A stretch of DNA of 64,000 bases. Source: Strobilurus pachycystidiatus. Its lineage: Eukaryota; Basidiomycota; Agaricomycetes; Agaricales; Physalacriaceae. The notes below the pieces were generated by a model. It had not been told where the DNA came from. It was given only the letters and a program-made list of their open reading frames with translations, and did not search any database. Each line of letters opens with the position of its first letter. Position 1 is the stretch's first letter. The position numbers and the translations under genes were made by a program. This document shows, in pieces, positions 1 to 10,820 of the stretch. The stretch is taken from contig JAHLMK010000004.1 of the NCBI GenBank assembly GCA_019915135.1, forward strand, positions 2,418,001 through 2,482,000, written 5' to 3'.

Positions 1-2015
1 ATAACCGCGACTTCGTCTTTAGAACCTGGCTCCGTAGAGGACATAATGCGTGCGTAGATGGTTCTCCGATTGATGAAAGCTCGCGGTGATTCCTGCTCGA
101 AGCCTTTTTGTCTGAAGCGCTGAGCATCGAAGATCGAGCTCATCTGCAGCATCCAGTCATGGCCCAGATACTCTTTTTTCACCATTTCTAAGAAAACCAG
201 ATAATCGGCTGCCATGTCTTTCCTCTCGGCATCCGTGAGCAAGATATACCACTGATGCACTTCGCTATCTGTTTCGAGCGTGCGCCACATCCACTGTCCT
301 AACTGCTTGGCCACCTGATCCCCCAACGAAGCTATCATTGAAACTTTGTACATGTACATCAACGCCTCATGACCCTTCCTTCCGTCGTATTTGGGAAGGT
401 CGTCAATTTTGATCTCATTTTTGATGTACGGGCCAGATGGATAGTTAAATCCTCCCCCTCCTCCGTTGTTACGGTCGTCTCCACCTCCGCTTCCACCGCC
501 ACCTCCACCGCCCCCCGGCGGTCCCGGCTCTCCCGGTGGTCCTGGTGGTCCCGGAGGACCTTGGTCTCCCGGTGGGCCTTGATCTCCTGGTAGACCTTTA
601 TCTCCTCGATCCCCCGAGGGTCCTTTACCGCCTGGAGGTCCTTTATCTCCTCCACCTCCTCCTCCCGGTGCACCCGGCGCACCTGCAGCCCCTTGATCTC
701 CCTTCTCTCCTCTATCTCCTTTATCTCCCCTCTCTCCCTTGTCTCCTCTATCTCCCTTCGCTCCTTCGTCGCCCTTATCTCCTTTCTCTCCCTTGTCTCC
801 TCTATCGCCCTTCCCTCCTTGCTTCCCTTCGTCTCCTTTCATGCCGTCGCGACCTTGCAATCCCCGCTCGCCTCTCTCGCCTCTCAATCCTTGTTCCCCT
901 CGTTCTCCTCTCTCTCCTTGCTCTCCTCTCAAACCGCCTCTTCTGCTGCTACCTGAGTAATCTGGAGGAGGGGGCACTGTAGAAAAGGGGCTAGGAGCTA
1001 CTCCACCACCCCAAATTGTATTGCGACGATTCTCTGGGGTCGAGGTTCCCCAACCAAAAGCGTTACCTGGTTGAGGTGTAGATAAGGAGGGAGCACCGGC
1101 GGTAGTCGATCTCCATTCCGGAACGGTAGAGGAGATATCCTTGCGCGGCAATGGTGGCGGTACCGGATGGCGGGTGTCTACCTCGGGAGGATCCAAGTCT
1201 AACCCTAAATTATTCCCATCCCCAGGCCCCGAGAAAGGGGAACGTAGCCCCCCTCCCCCTGGGAGTGGTTCGTCTGGGAGCAACGGGCTAGGCCTAGATG
1301 TGGGAGAAGGTAGAGGAAGGATTCCCCATAATCTCCTAGAGTCGGGCGAAGGGGTGAATATCTTCCGCCATTCGACTCCTTCGTCGATGAGAGCCTTCTG
1401 ATGCACATTCAGCGAAGCTCGATGAGCGGGTAGTTGAAACAGTTCACGGAGGCGAGTCGACGGCGAAGACGTAGATTCGTTGAAAGGCGCATACAGTTCC
1501 GCATTCGTGGTGGCCGGAGAGTTCGGATCGTACGAATCGTCCATTGTCGCCTGCTTTAGATACTTATGCAATCTCAACTCTCCATCTCCAAGACGGGTCT
1601 GTAGGCTGTTCCACAAGGCTAGCAGGAAACTAAGGTCGTCCGATCCGACAAACGACTGCGCATAGATTTTGTCGGGGTCCACAATATAGATACTCGTTCT
1701 TTCTTTCGAAAGTTTGGCCGCTCTACGTATGACGTTCTGGAGAGTAGCAGTTGCGCGAATGATGCGAGCAAACGTACTGTGTTCCAAAATGAATTTCCCG
1801 TCCCTATGCTCTCCTCGGTTCACGAATCTCTCATTCGTCAGCTTGGTCGCCCTAATCCACTTCACATCCATAGCCGTCGAGACCCCTTCGTTGCCCTCTC
1901 GATAGTAATCCCACCACACTTCAGCAGCCTCTGTTCCATCGAATTTTCTAGCCGCTTCCGCAGACTTCAGCCATTCTGGACGGCCGCCACGCTCGAAGCT
2001 TTCGGTGCCCGTCAT
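1..2015 (-). CDS. Gag-like retrotransposon protein with collagen-like Gly-X-Y domain (partial)
   Basis: The minus-strand frame is open from an ATG at 2015 to the window edge, so about 671 codons are visible and the C-terminus is missing. The same frame stays open upstream to a TAG near 2289, so an earlier exon is possible. In order: a charged N-terminal part (residues 1-330) that I do not recognise; a Pro-rich linker; about 45 Gly-X-Y triplets (residues ~360-500, nt ~936-508), first GER/GDK/GEQ and then GPP; a poly-Gly hinge; and a core containing [17 protein letters not shown] and [19 protein letters not shown]. That core resembles the capsid region of Ty3/Gypsy Gag. I infer a retroelement whose pol lies left of the window. 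No LTR in the matching orientation is visible upstream. The frame has no internal stop, so the copy may be young or functional. A host gene that captured a Gag domain is the alternative. Confidence 0.6.
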   Translation of the reverse strand, partial: MTGTESFERGGRPEWLKSAEAARKFDGTEAAEVWWDYYREGNEGVSTAMDVKWIRATKLTNERFVNRGEHRDGKFILEHSTFARIIRATATLQNVIRRAAKLSKERTSIYIVDPDKIYAQSFVGSDDLSFLLALWNSLQTRLGDGELRLHKYLKQATMDDSYDPNSPATTNAELYAPFNESTSSPSTRLRELFQLPAHRASLNVHQKALIDEGVEWRKIFTPSPDSRRLWGILPLPSPTSRPSPLLPDEPLPGGGGLRSPFSGPGDGNNLGLDLDPPEVDTRHPVPPPLPRKDISSTVPEWRSTTAGAPSLSTPQPGNAFGWGTSTPENRRNTIWGGGVAPSPFSTVPPPPDYSGSSRRGGLRGEQGERGERGEQGLRGERGERGLQGRDGMKGDEGKQGGKGDRGDKGEKGDKGDEGAKGDRGDKGERGDKGDRGEKGDQGAAGAPGAPGGGGGGDKGPPGGKGPSGDRGDKGLPGDQGPPGDQGPPGPPGPPGEPGPPGGGGGGGGSGGGDDRNNGGGGGFNYPSGPYIKNEIKIDDLPKYDGRKGHEALMYMYKVSMIASLGDQVAKQLGQWMWRTLETDSEVHQWYILLTDAERKDMAADYLVFLEMVKKEYLGHDWMLQMSSIFDAQRFRQKGFEQESPRAFINRRTIYARIMSSTEPGSKDEVAV

Positions 2016-2539
2016 TTCTTGAGTGATGGAATCGTGTTCGAATTCGGAGGGAGCAATAGAAGCGGAATATCGCGGTCGTCGTATAGTGATGTTGCCGAAG
2101 CTATCGGCGAGGTTGTTAAGAAAATCCAGAGCTCCGAATCGCCGAGAACTCGATCGTTCCCAATGTGTCCACCTTTGTGAGGGCTGCGCCTCACTAGTGG
2201 GTAACGGTCGAGTGATATAAGGCGCACACGAGCTCTGGTGTAAAACACGTGTAACGATGAAGGCGATCGGAAGAGAGCCGAGTAGCTATTAGGCGTCTAT
2301 GCGGCGCCGGACGCGAATACGTTGGAGTCGTTAGCGAGGTGTGTCGGGAATCCGACGAGCTAACCTAACCACACTGTTGGTAACAGATGATAATGGTAAA
2401 AGCTAGACTACTACAACGTGTATAACTCGTATCTAAAGCTCTACGTAATACTGATTACACACATTCGGAACGGGAGAGACGGAATTTATATGAAGTGAGA
2501 AATAAGCGTACTTGTACAACCGACTACCGCTGCTCCTGG
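2016..2539. other. Stretch without an identified gene, upstream of the collagen-Gag ORF
   Basis: About 520 bp between the ATG of the collagen-Gag ORF and the solo LTR. The Gag frame remains open to about 2289 without another ATG, which would allow an upstream exon. I see no promoter, PBS or LTR boundary for the minus-strand element here. Confidence 0.4.
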
Positions 2540-3397
2540 TGTCGGTACCCCTCACAGTGGCCTCACCGCAACTCAAGGCCCTCCACTTTGGTCACACTTT
2601 GGCGTCCTGATGCTACGGCTACACGAACCAGCGCCACACCGGAAGGTGCCGAGAGATATATCGAGGGGTTGAGAGTTCGATCCCTTATGGCGACAAAACC
2701 GGGATCCTGAAAGTCCCGCCCTTGTCGGGCTTCCCGCCCTCCCGGATACACTTTGGAGCGAGCACGCATGGTGTAAGACACCCCGGGAATATACTTAGGC
2801 CGTGTGAGTCAGGCGGGAGTCGGTACCCAACCAAGTCCGCCTTCCCGACCAATGGGCGGCCATCGATCTGTCGGGCGGTCATCGGGATGTCGGGATCTCC
2901 GTCATCCGCAGCGTCGGACCACTCCCGACGCATCGGGAGTATGTGGTAGAAGCTTCGAGAAGAGGAACGATGAGCAAGCATGGGATTGGTATAAATACAG
3001 AGACAGCGTTGTACTAGTTACTCAGACTTCGTCCTTAACCAGTTTTCCCCATACAACCCCGTTGGGCACTCTGAGCTCTCCGTGGTAGGACTCACCCACA
3101 TGTCTCCCTTCGATACCTCCGCCAACGTCGTTGACTCCGACGAGAGAAGGCTCCCCGACGCCACACCTGGGACTAGGTCCGGCGGCGAGCCTCGTACCTT
3201 GGGATTAGGTTCCTACGGTATCACAGTCTCTGGCGAGATGGATGTGCGACCATCGAGGGCCCCTATGACTGGTACAGTACGACCAGTCGAGCACAATACG
3301 AGGATGTACGTGGTACGCTCGCAGGAAAGCTATGGGTTGACTACAGGGGTAGTCTCTCATGAGCGGGTCCTTGTCACGGCGGGGTCAGGTCGTAACA
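2540..3397 (+). mobile_element. Solo LTR of retroelement family A
   Basis: From about 2557 to 3397 this is a close match to the two LTRs at 50864-51712 and 54458-55306, and it ends in the same GGTCGTAACA. The 5' end differs: TGTCGGTACCCCTCACAGTGG replaces TGTCATGATGTGG, so it belongs to a slightly different subfamily or has a rearranged end. A TATA box (TATAAATA, 2990-2997) and the LTR-encoded ORF starting at the ATG at 3100 are kept, which fixes the orientation as plus. I find no matching 5-bp target duplication (CCTGG on the left, GGAAT on the right). It abuts the truncated membrane-protein gene that starts at 3400. Confidence 0.85.
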
Positions 3398-3399
3398 GG

Positions 3400-4450
3400 A
3401 ATTAACAAAGATGCTCAACTCACTGAAATGTGTGGGATTATTGCACTGAACACTGTAGCAGCAACCTTGGCGGCGGAGTACTCTGAGATCCAGATTGCTT
3501 CTGTGATCAGAGCCAAAATCTGCGGAGAACAATCATGTAATGGGTAAGTAAGTCAGGCCAGCTGCCACTGAACCTGAGACTGACATTTGCCATCAAGTAG
3601 AGAAAGCCTGATTCAGCCAATAGTCGGATGATCTTCACTGCTGTCGAAGCCCTTGTCTGATCCAATAGATTCTTCATCTCTTTGTGGTGAGACCTAGATA
3701 ATGCAGTGTTCATCACGCTTTCCACATTGAGGTCCGTGTAACAAACACACTGACCATCCAATATAAGCAATAATGCATGTGGCCGTAAAGTTGGCAGTCA
3801 ATGACAAGATCCAGGAAGACAAGGATGTGGCAAAACAAGGAGACAATGGTACCAGGTTGGGCAGATTGGTCTGGGCCCCACATACACACATGAGAATGAT
3901 AAGCCCTATTGATCTAAATGAGTGGTTTTCAAAAAGGATGTCTTGAGTATTTCCAAACCTGCTGATGTGATCATACAGGCAAGTGGCAGAAGTAGAGCAC
4001 ATCTTGCTATCATGTTCACTGCAGAAAGTTCCCAAGCACGCCACAAGACAATGCAGTCGCCAATGAGCATCTTCAATGGACAAGGAGATTAGCCTGTAAA
4101 CTCGGACAAATGACACAAGCATCCCAAAAATGCTTACTGCAAAATCCCAGGCCACATACGGTGCAGTGTTAAGGAAAACATGCTGTCTTTCTGCAATGAG
4201 AGTAGACTCGGCAGATGGTGAAATCACTCCTTCATCCTCAACAGCTTGGAGAAGGATATCCCGTGTCTGATAGAAGAAATAAAAGAGGTCGACGGCATAT
4301 CCCAGGGAGCTCAATAGGAACATGAGGGTGAGCGCGCAAGTCAGTATGAGGCGCCGGATGCCTGCTTTGCGGGCCCAGCAAACAATCCCAATGAGGAGCA
4401 GCAAAGAAGAGAGGGATAATGCTGTGCAGGGCTCATCATAAGTCTTGGTA
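3400..4450 (-). pseudogene. Basidiomycete multi-TM membrane protein, 3' end lost at a solo LTR
   Basis: Several minus-strand exons match the intact paralogue at 9337-10820 in order: hydrophobic helices with a DLFYFFYQTRDIL segment (about 4290-4240); an exon with the family signature GDCIVLWRAW (about 4050), equivalent to SDSIVIWRAW in the paralogue; a SLTANFTATCIIAYIGW exon (about 3800), equivalent to SLGTNVFATGCIIVKTW; and an exon with IIRLLAESGFLYLMANV (about 3600). Donor and acceptor sites can be placed at each break. The last expected exon, which in the paralogue starts AILPTLTIILVRM, is missing because the solo LTR begins at 3397 right after a donor site near 3412. I also find no clear N-terminal exon above 4440. 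Function is unknown; this is an expanded family of integral membrane proteins in mushrooms. I call it a truncated gene. Confidence 0.55.
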
Positions 4451-4589
4451 CTAGACTCGACTCAGAGCGCTCACATACTCCATGCAATGCTCTCCGCAAT
4501 CAGTGGTAAAGCGTCGGAGATAATGAACCTGCCAGTGCGGCGCAGATAATAAGCGGTAGTCGGAGACTCGGAGTCTGACATCAGGGTAG

Positions 4590-5250
4590 CGGGGTATGCG
4601 AGTTGTGTGGGATGGACTGGCACTCAGCTGGTATTTAAGTCACAAAAGCGCGGAGCCGTTACAATCTCTTCGAAGATTGAGGAACGACATTCACGGAACG
4701 ACTTCCGCATTGAATGAAGATATGCCACCATCTGAGGGCCTCGAGGTACATCAAAGAGAATCGGACAGTGTGAATGATGACTTCTTGATGTGATACTGCA
4801 ATGCGAGTGTGTATCGGGACTCTGTCCTTCCGGAATTCCTTCGTAACTAAGCAAAGCTACAAGAAGGAGAGATTGGGCCCGGCGTAGCGGTTTACGCATA
4901 CGCGCGGAATCTGACATCGAGGCAGTTGTGTAGATTGTCTGAGACAGACCAACGTGTAATTCAGCTAGTATTTGATCTACGTCACAAGAATGTGGACTTC
5001 TTCCGCACTGAATGAAGATACGACACTATCTGAGGGCTCGACATGCATCAAAGATGGATCGCAGACTCGCTTACACCGGTGACTCCGCGTGGTGATATCG
5101 CAATGCGAGGGCAAATCTGGCGCTCCGTCCATCCGAAATACCACGGTAATGATTATGCGGACCTCAGCAAAGTTGAAACAAGGAGAGATTGGACCGGCCT
5201 ACTACGCGTTCGCGTTCGCGTTGATGCCCTTTTGTGGACGGAAAAGCTTG
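4590..5250. repeat. Diverged direct tandem duplication (~300-340 bp period)
   Basis: Two neighbouring segments share ordered landmarks: CAGCTGGTATTTAAG at about 4626 versus CAGCTAGTATTTGAT at about 4962; GCATTGAATGAAGATA at about 4708 versus GCACTGAATGAAGATA at about 5004; a GCAATGCGAG block at about 4799 and 5101; and GGAGAGATTGGRCC at about 4875 and 5190. No convincing coding frame is conserved between the copies. From 4450 to 5600 I see no other gene. Confidence 0.5.
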
Positions 5251-5609
5251 GGCAGCTGCCGGAGTCTATGCATAGATGATGTGCAGATTGCAGATGCCTG
5301 GCCGTGAATTACTTGCTGTATGTAGTCAGGTTCCATCGTGACAGAGAATTTTTCTTGGTGAACAGTCATGTTGTCGATAGACGGATCTACGAAATCGTGA
5401 CGCGGATCCTGGAATTACTGCCACTATGGACAAGTTGTGAAGAAGGCTGGCTGTCGGCAGGTGAACACTACTATCTGCTTACCATAACTATGTCGCATTC
5501 ACAGCATCTCCTCTCTCGAGTCCATGAAGCAGTGAAACGCAACCGTGACGGGTAGAAACAAACCCGGGATCCGGCAGCGCTGTGCCGCAACACTGCCACG
5601 CGCAGGAAA

Positions 5610-7214
5610 TTGTGGAGAGACCTCGGCTTCGGCCATCGCGACCTGACCATCCGACCCATCTCACGCTCTTTGCATCAGGCGATTCCACGCTCTCTTTATG
5701 GCCTTCTCGGAAGTAGCGCACTAAGCACAAAAAACTGCCAAAACACTGTACATCGACGACCATGTGTGCGTGCTTTTCTCGCCGTCCCGATCGCTGCCAG
5801 TGCTCATGCTGCCAGAATAGCGTTAAGCATATCCCTTCCATTTCCAACGACGACGACATCCGAGTCTCCGACGACAACGGCTCCAGAATCGACGTCGGAG
5901 ACCACAACGTCGGAGGAGACTACGAGGTCGGAGACAACCACCACTAGCTCAACCACGAGCACGACGAGCAGCAGCAGTTCCGAGTCCACCACCACCACAT
6001 CCTCGTCCTCGTCCTCCACGTCCTCCACGACCTCTTCGACGTCAACCATCTCTTCGACATCCTCGACGGAGGCTACGACGTCAACCACTTCCTCGGAGAC
6101 AACGAGCACCACACCCACCTCCACCTCCACCTCCGAGTCTCTAAGTGTCTCCAGCTCAAGTCAGCTGACACTGACCACCAACGCTGGCGGCCAAACCGTA
6201 ACACTGACGACCGTGGTGCCGGTCACCGCGAGCAGCAGCAGCACTGCGTCCGTTAACAGTGCCAATCACAACAGCAGTAACAGTGGGTGAGTGAGCATCA
6301 AAGCCCGTCTTCCATCATTTTGACTAAAGCTCCACTCTAGCTTCTTCAGCAACACTGGTGCAGTCGCCGGCGTGTTCACCGTCGTCGGCCTCATTGCGCT
6401 TGCCATCATCATCGCTCTCATCACCACCACCCTCCGCCGCCGTCGTGCTCGCCGGTATGACCGCGAACTCGCCGAAGCGGCCGTGAGCGGGCCGGCTCCC
6501 ATCTACCTCGATGACCAGGACAACGACAACCTCAGCACCAACGGCTACGGCGGACGCACAACCGGCGGCTACTCGGATGTCTCCAGCATGGGGACGTACG
6601 CCCAACACCCCATGTCCGCCGAGAGCTTCAACATGCACGAAATCGGCGCTGGTGCGGCTGGGGTTGGGGTACAGCGGACACGCTCAATGGGTGGGGGCCT
6701 GGGTGCCTGGCCGGGTGTAGGGGAAGGCGAAACGCCGTACCCAGCCTTTGCGATGGCTCCGCCTCAGTCGTACACCCCACACCAACAGGCGTACCAAGGA
6801 TACGATTACCAGCAACCGCAGCCGCAGCCGCAACACGGATACGAGCAGTACGCGACTCAACCTCCTCAAGGCGCCTACGACCAGTACGCGGCTCAACCTC
6901 AGGGCGCCTACGACGGTTATAATGACGGGGCTGCTTATGCCGACCCTCAGCCGAGGCACTCCCCCCCTCCTGCTGACCTGTCGCGTGCACCCTCGAAGAG
7001 CCTATTGAACGCCACACCCCCACTAGCATCCCAGGACTCTCCACCAAGCGAGAGTTACGCTGCTCATTACGCGTCACCGGTGGGTGGCGCCTCTACGAGT
7101 AGCGGTCACGCTATGCCCAACCCATATGACGAACCCGACGGCGAAAGCGATGGAGGATACGACAGTGCGGACGACGCGCCTAAGCCGAAGGTTCTCAAGG
7201 TCGCCAACGAGTAA
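5610..7214 (+). CDS. Mucin-like single-pass plasma-membrane protein (Ser/Thr-rich ectodomain, cytoplasmic Q/P/Y-rich tail)
   Basis: Exon A runs to 6286 and exon B from 6341 to the TAA at 7212-7214. The intron 6287-6340 (GTGAGT...CTCTAG, with TGACTAAAG as a likely branch site) restores the reading SGFFSNTGAVAGVFTVV. The ectodomain is about 170 residues of Ser/Thr-Glu clusters, which would be O-mannosylated. A transmembrane helix (VVGLIALAIIIALITTTL) is followed by RRRRARRYDRE as a stop-transfer signal. The cytoplasmic tail is rich in Q, P, Y and G and has near-repeats of QGAYDQYA. The architecture resembles fungal wall-stress sensors (Wsc/Mid2 type), but I see no cysteine-rich WSC domain. The 5' end is unresolved: the open frame before the Thr/Ser region (from ~5610) has no in-frame ATG, and FLAVPIAASAHA at about 5775 looks like the end of a signal peptide, so a short upstream exon probably supplies the start. 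Confidence 0.7.
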
Positions 7215-7372
7215 GGGGAGGGTTTGGGCTGGATTGTACTTATTGTTTTTTCCCTGTTGTTGTTCCATTTATATGATGCTGAGTATATACCTCTTCAGAA
7301 CACTTTCCTGTCCATTAGTTTTTTTTTGTTTATTCCTAATTCCTAATCGACTATGTTTCGTTGTTCAATCTT

Positions 7373-8319
7373 TTGTGAGTTGATATTCGGTGCTGACTGA
7401 TTTGGGCCAGCCTTTCCGTTACACTATACTCGTCGACAGACGATGCCATTTGGTCGACGTGTCGAATTCTTCATTGTAGGAGGGTCGGAGAGATGTGCAT
7501 GCCACAAGTACGCATGATCCTGCTACATCTGTGGTGCACCATGAGATGTGGAGTCTGCCGGGAGAGAGGAATCAGCGCACCAGAGCATAGGCTCTCGATG
7601 TCAGTTTGGTTATCAGCCCTTTGGACTGCTCTGTGATCAATCCTGGTTTTCAGCTCGGAGTTGGCGAGGGAAGGTACGCTGTCGTATGCGTCCCAACGCG
7701 GTCATCTAATGAGCTTACAACCCGCTACCAAGGCGATGAGCCGATACGCGCACGCACCTGCTTCAGCTCCCGAGATATGTCCTTGGAACCGTCTTCCAAC
7801 CAAAGCATCGGCAGTCGGTCTGGGGTCTGGTGTCCGTGATGTGTTGTCTTTGCCGCGCCGCATCTGACAGTTTCTGCCCCACCAGATAAGTTGTGTGCTT
7901 CAGATTCGTGGTATATAGCCCATGGTCACTGGGTCGTCGTGGACGGATACATTTCTGTGCGAAAGACAATTGTTTTGATAAGTTAGCAAGTGATCTTTTG
8001 ACAGCAGTGAACTCACAGGTACTCGACTAACAGTCGTCTTACAGCGAACGATTGTTGGCTGGCCTCAAATTGGAGCTGAAAGTGGCCATTTCCTGTCAAT
8101 ACTGAACTCCAAGACTGTTGACTCAACAGGCCGCGCACAAGACCACACTCGTCTTGTTGCTCCGTGATGTCGAGAAGAAGTGTCGGGATAATCCTGGCGG
8201 TGCCAACCGCTCTTGCACGCATCATTCTTGTTCAGAACCTACAATCCCAGGCTCTGCGTGACTATGGCAGGATTACCCTGGCTTTGACGCGCGCATGGGA
8301 CATTCTCGAGTGCATCATA
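7373..8319 (+). repeat. Dispersed ~950-bp repeat, copy 1
   Basis: Collinear with 14525-15500 in the same orientation. Shared blocks include GTAGGAGGGTCGGAGAGATG, GCACGCACCTGCTTCAGCTC (versus CTGCTCAAGCTC), CTCCCGAGATATGTCC and GGTACTCGACTAACAGTCGT. Similarity begins at TTGTGAGTTG and stops at GAGTGCATCAT versus GAGCGCATCAT. There are no clear terminal repeats, no target duplication and no long conserved frame. It could be a non-autonomous transposon or a segmental duplication. Confidence 0.7.
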
Positions 8320-9012
8320 TAAACTGTACAGCTGTCTCACATCCGGCAATGATCGAAGGGAGAGCTACATTCACCCACCTCATTTCTTCCACCAGCGACA
8401 CCATCTCTACTTCCTCACAACATTGAACAACAACCCCTATTTGGAAGTATACAAGTGCACAGGCACTTGCCATTTTCCCGCCTCCCTTACATTGTTTGGT
8501 TCCAGGTGCCCACTACTTATACTTACAACAAGTTCTGCCTAGGGCAATGGCTGCGCAACGCAACAGGTTGGAGCGGGGCCGTTCCGCTGCTTGTGGGCAC
8601 TCAGAGCACCCACACACTCTCACCAGACGCACTCTGTGTCTGACACAAGATAGACACCCAATTGATAGATAAGATAGACATACACAGCACTCAATTTAAA
8701 TATTCAGCCAGAGTATATATGAATATCCTGAAATTCCGGGGCACTGCTAAGTGTCCTGGTTGTCACATCCAAGAGTTTCTCCGAAATTCCCCCGTCGTGC
8801 AGGCACCATCAGCCGACAACACAGCCACAGCCACGTATCTCTTCACAGCCACACTCGCTTCACGCCTGCTTCACACCCAGTTCACACCCACTGCCATTAT
8901 TAGTATCTCTTGAAGATTCTGTTCAGTGCTAAGTGCTGAGCTACTGCTTCTATTAAGTCAAGAAAACAAAGCAGCTTGCAATTGTATTCTAGAAAAATAA
9001 GGGTGACTGCTG
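8320..9012. other. Stretch without an identified gene
   Basis: It starts with a TATA-like CATATAAACTG at 8316-8326 and holds only short unrelated open frames. I see nothing I can name here. Confidence 0.4.
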
Positions 9013-9232
9013 CAAAAGGCAAGTGGGCGGCTTGTGCCGCAAAAGGCAAGAGACCGGCGCTTAGGCTGCGAAAGGCAAGAGGGTCGCTTGGACCGCGAAA
9101 GACAAGAGGGTCGCTTGGACCGCGAAAGACAAGAGGGTCGCTTGGACCGCGAAAGACAAGAGGGTCGCTTGGACCGCGAAAGACAAGAGGGTCGCTTGGA
9201 CCGCGAAAGGCATGAGGGCCACTTAGGACAAC
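9013..9232 (+). repeat. 27-bp minisatellite
   Basis: About eight head-to-tail units. The core unit GCGAAAGACAAGAGGGTCGCTTGGACC (positions 9094-9120) is repeated with almost no change from 9067 to 9201. It is flanked by degenerate units on the left (GCAAAAGGCAAG...) and right (GCGAAAGGCATGAGGGCC). The period is a multiple of three, so open frames on both strands are by-products. It lies about 100 bp beyond the stop codon of the membrane-protein gene at 9337. Confidence 0.9.
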
Positions 9233-9336
9233 AAACAGCACTCTGAAAGCTTACAACATACTCCAAGTCAGTGCCCCGGATTCTGCCACGCAAAGCGGTG
9301 GCCTATACTGTTCATAAAGAAGTGAGCCTAAGGCAT

Positions 9337-10820
9337 TTACACAACATGAGTAGTGTCCTTTTGTTGGCCGATAGGATCATTGTACTGTACATCCAATCCA
9401 GATGCAGAGTTGGAAACTGCATGACTCAACTGTATGCCAGTCACAGTCCCTTGATTTGGATTATCACCAAACTGGATAGTTGAGACAGTGCTAGCCACTG
9501 TGCGTCCACCATCTGATATCTGAATTGATGCCTCAACACTGTTATTCATCCGCACAAGAATTATAGTCAGAGTTGGTAAGATTGCCTGAATATAGTCAAT
9601 ATAGATCAGAGTGTGTTGAAGTTAAGATACACACAGCAATGTTCACAGAAAGAATTTGGAAGACTTCCAATGCCGTATTGAGAGGACTGGAAGAGCTTGG
9701 ATCTTGATTGAACAAAAAGGACAAAATAGCAAGTAGAAGCTTTGCAATAGAATTAATGTGCAAAGTCACAAAATCAGAATTTGAGTGGTACCTGAGTCCC
9801 AGCTAACATGCCTCCAGTTTCCACACGAAGAATGAGAATTCTGGTCACTTGCGAGTGTTGTCTTGAGAGAAGCCCATAATGCTGCCTATATATCAAATAT
9901 TTGCGGAGTTAGCAGTTGATTTTTGTAATGTGGTTTACATACCATGTTTTTACTATGATACAACCTGTTGCAAATACATTTGTTCCGAGTGATATCACAG
10001 TATTTGCCAAGAAGAAACTATTTGCAAGCTGTGTTATGCTGGAAACTAGGCCGGAAGCACTTGAAAGTGCTGTGGATACTATCCAAATCACTAATAAGAG
10101 ATTAGCCAGACATGTACCATAAAAATACAGATTATTATCAGACCTGTATTGATGATTGCCAAACCTCCGAGAACAACATGGAGTAGAGTGCTGTTAGGAT
10201 ACAGGATCCATGCTCGCCATATGACAATACTATCAGAGATTATCCACTGAAAATGACGCTAAGAATACCATTTCTAGCAGAGATAGAGATACAACATACA
10301 TTTATTGCATTAGGCCAATCATTCATACCATTAAAGATACTAAAGTGGGCCACAAAGTGCATCAAACGCTCTTCAAGATCCAGAGGTGTAGTGTCAACAA
10401 AATAGCTCCTGATCTGTGCGAGCAGAAAAACAACATTGGTGATGAATTGTGCTGAGGTGGAAATGGCAAGGAGGAGAATTGCTGCAAGGAGAATTTTAGA
10501 CCCGCGTGAAGTGAGGGGATGTGTTCTGAGTTATATGAAAGAATCAGTTGCAAGTCACCAAATATACAAACTTGAAAGACAAACAAAGTCACGTGAAGGC
10601 AGATGACAAACAACACAAGATATATACCTGTGACATCAATGTCAATGAGCAATGAGCATTCAGATGCAAGAGACTGTGCCATCTCACCATAGAGAACAAA
10701 GCCAGCACATGCAAAACTAGCCACATTGTCGTAAATAGCCCAACCTCTCTGTGAGATGAAATCAGCCTGTGCCGGGGTCAGAGGGTCAATGAGACTCGAA
10801 TCCAATGAGTTGGAAGACAT
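9337..10820 (-). CDS. Basidiomycete multi-TM membrane protein, intact eight-exon gene
   Basis: By-eye splicing gives exons 10820-10688, 10627-10585, 10525-10300, 10246-10144, 10090-9943, 9885-9792, 9739-9635 and 9585-9337. These total 1,101 nt, 366 residues, with every junction in phase and GT-AG ends. The N-terminus has the family start LTPAQADFISQRGWAIYD. About seven hydrophobic helices follow, with hallmark segments SDSIVIWRAWILY, SLGTNVFATGCIIVKTW and VTRILILRVETGG. The last exon (AILPTLTIILVRMNNSVE) leads into a polar cytoplasmic tail. This is one of the large, uncharacterised seven-helix families of mushroom genomes; I do not know a ligand or function. The truncated gene at 3400-4450 is a paralogue, so the locus has expanded locally. 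Coordinates may be off by a few bases at intron 2, where two donors are possible. Confidence 0.75.

Noticed and set aside
369..982. Long Leu/Pro/Ser-rich plus-strand frames
   Set aside because: They are the complement of the Gly-X-Y repeats; the minus strand gives a coherent collagen-like and Gag reading.
2660..2690. GAGTTCGATCCC, resembling a tRNA B box, in the LTRs
   Set aside because: No A box or cloverleaf partners at proper distance; part of the family A LTR.
5804..6130. Val/Glu/Asp-rich minus-strand frame
   Set aside because: Shadow of the Ser/Thr codon repeats of the mucin-like gene on the plus strand.
9034..9215. Possible CRISPR-like array or repeat protein
   Set aside because: Units are contiguous 27-bp direct repeats without spacers, there are no cas-like genes in this eukaryotic context, and open frames exist on both strands because the period is a multiple of three.
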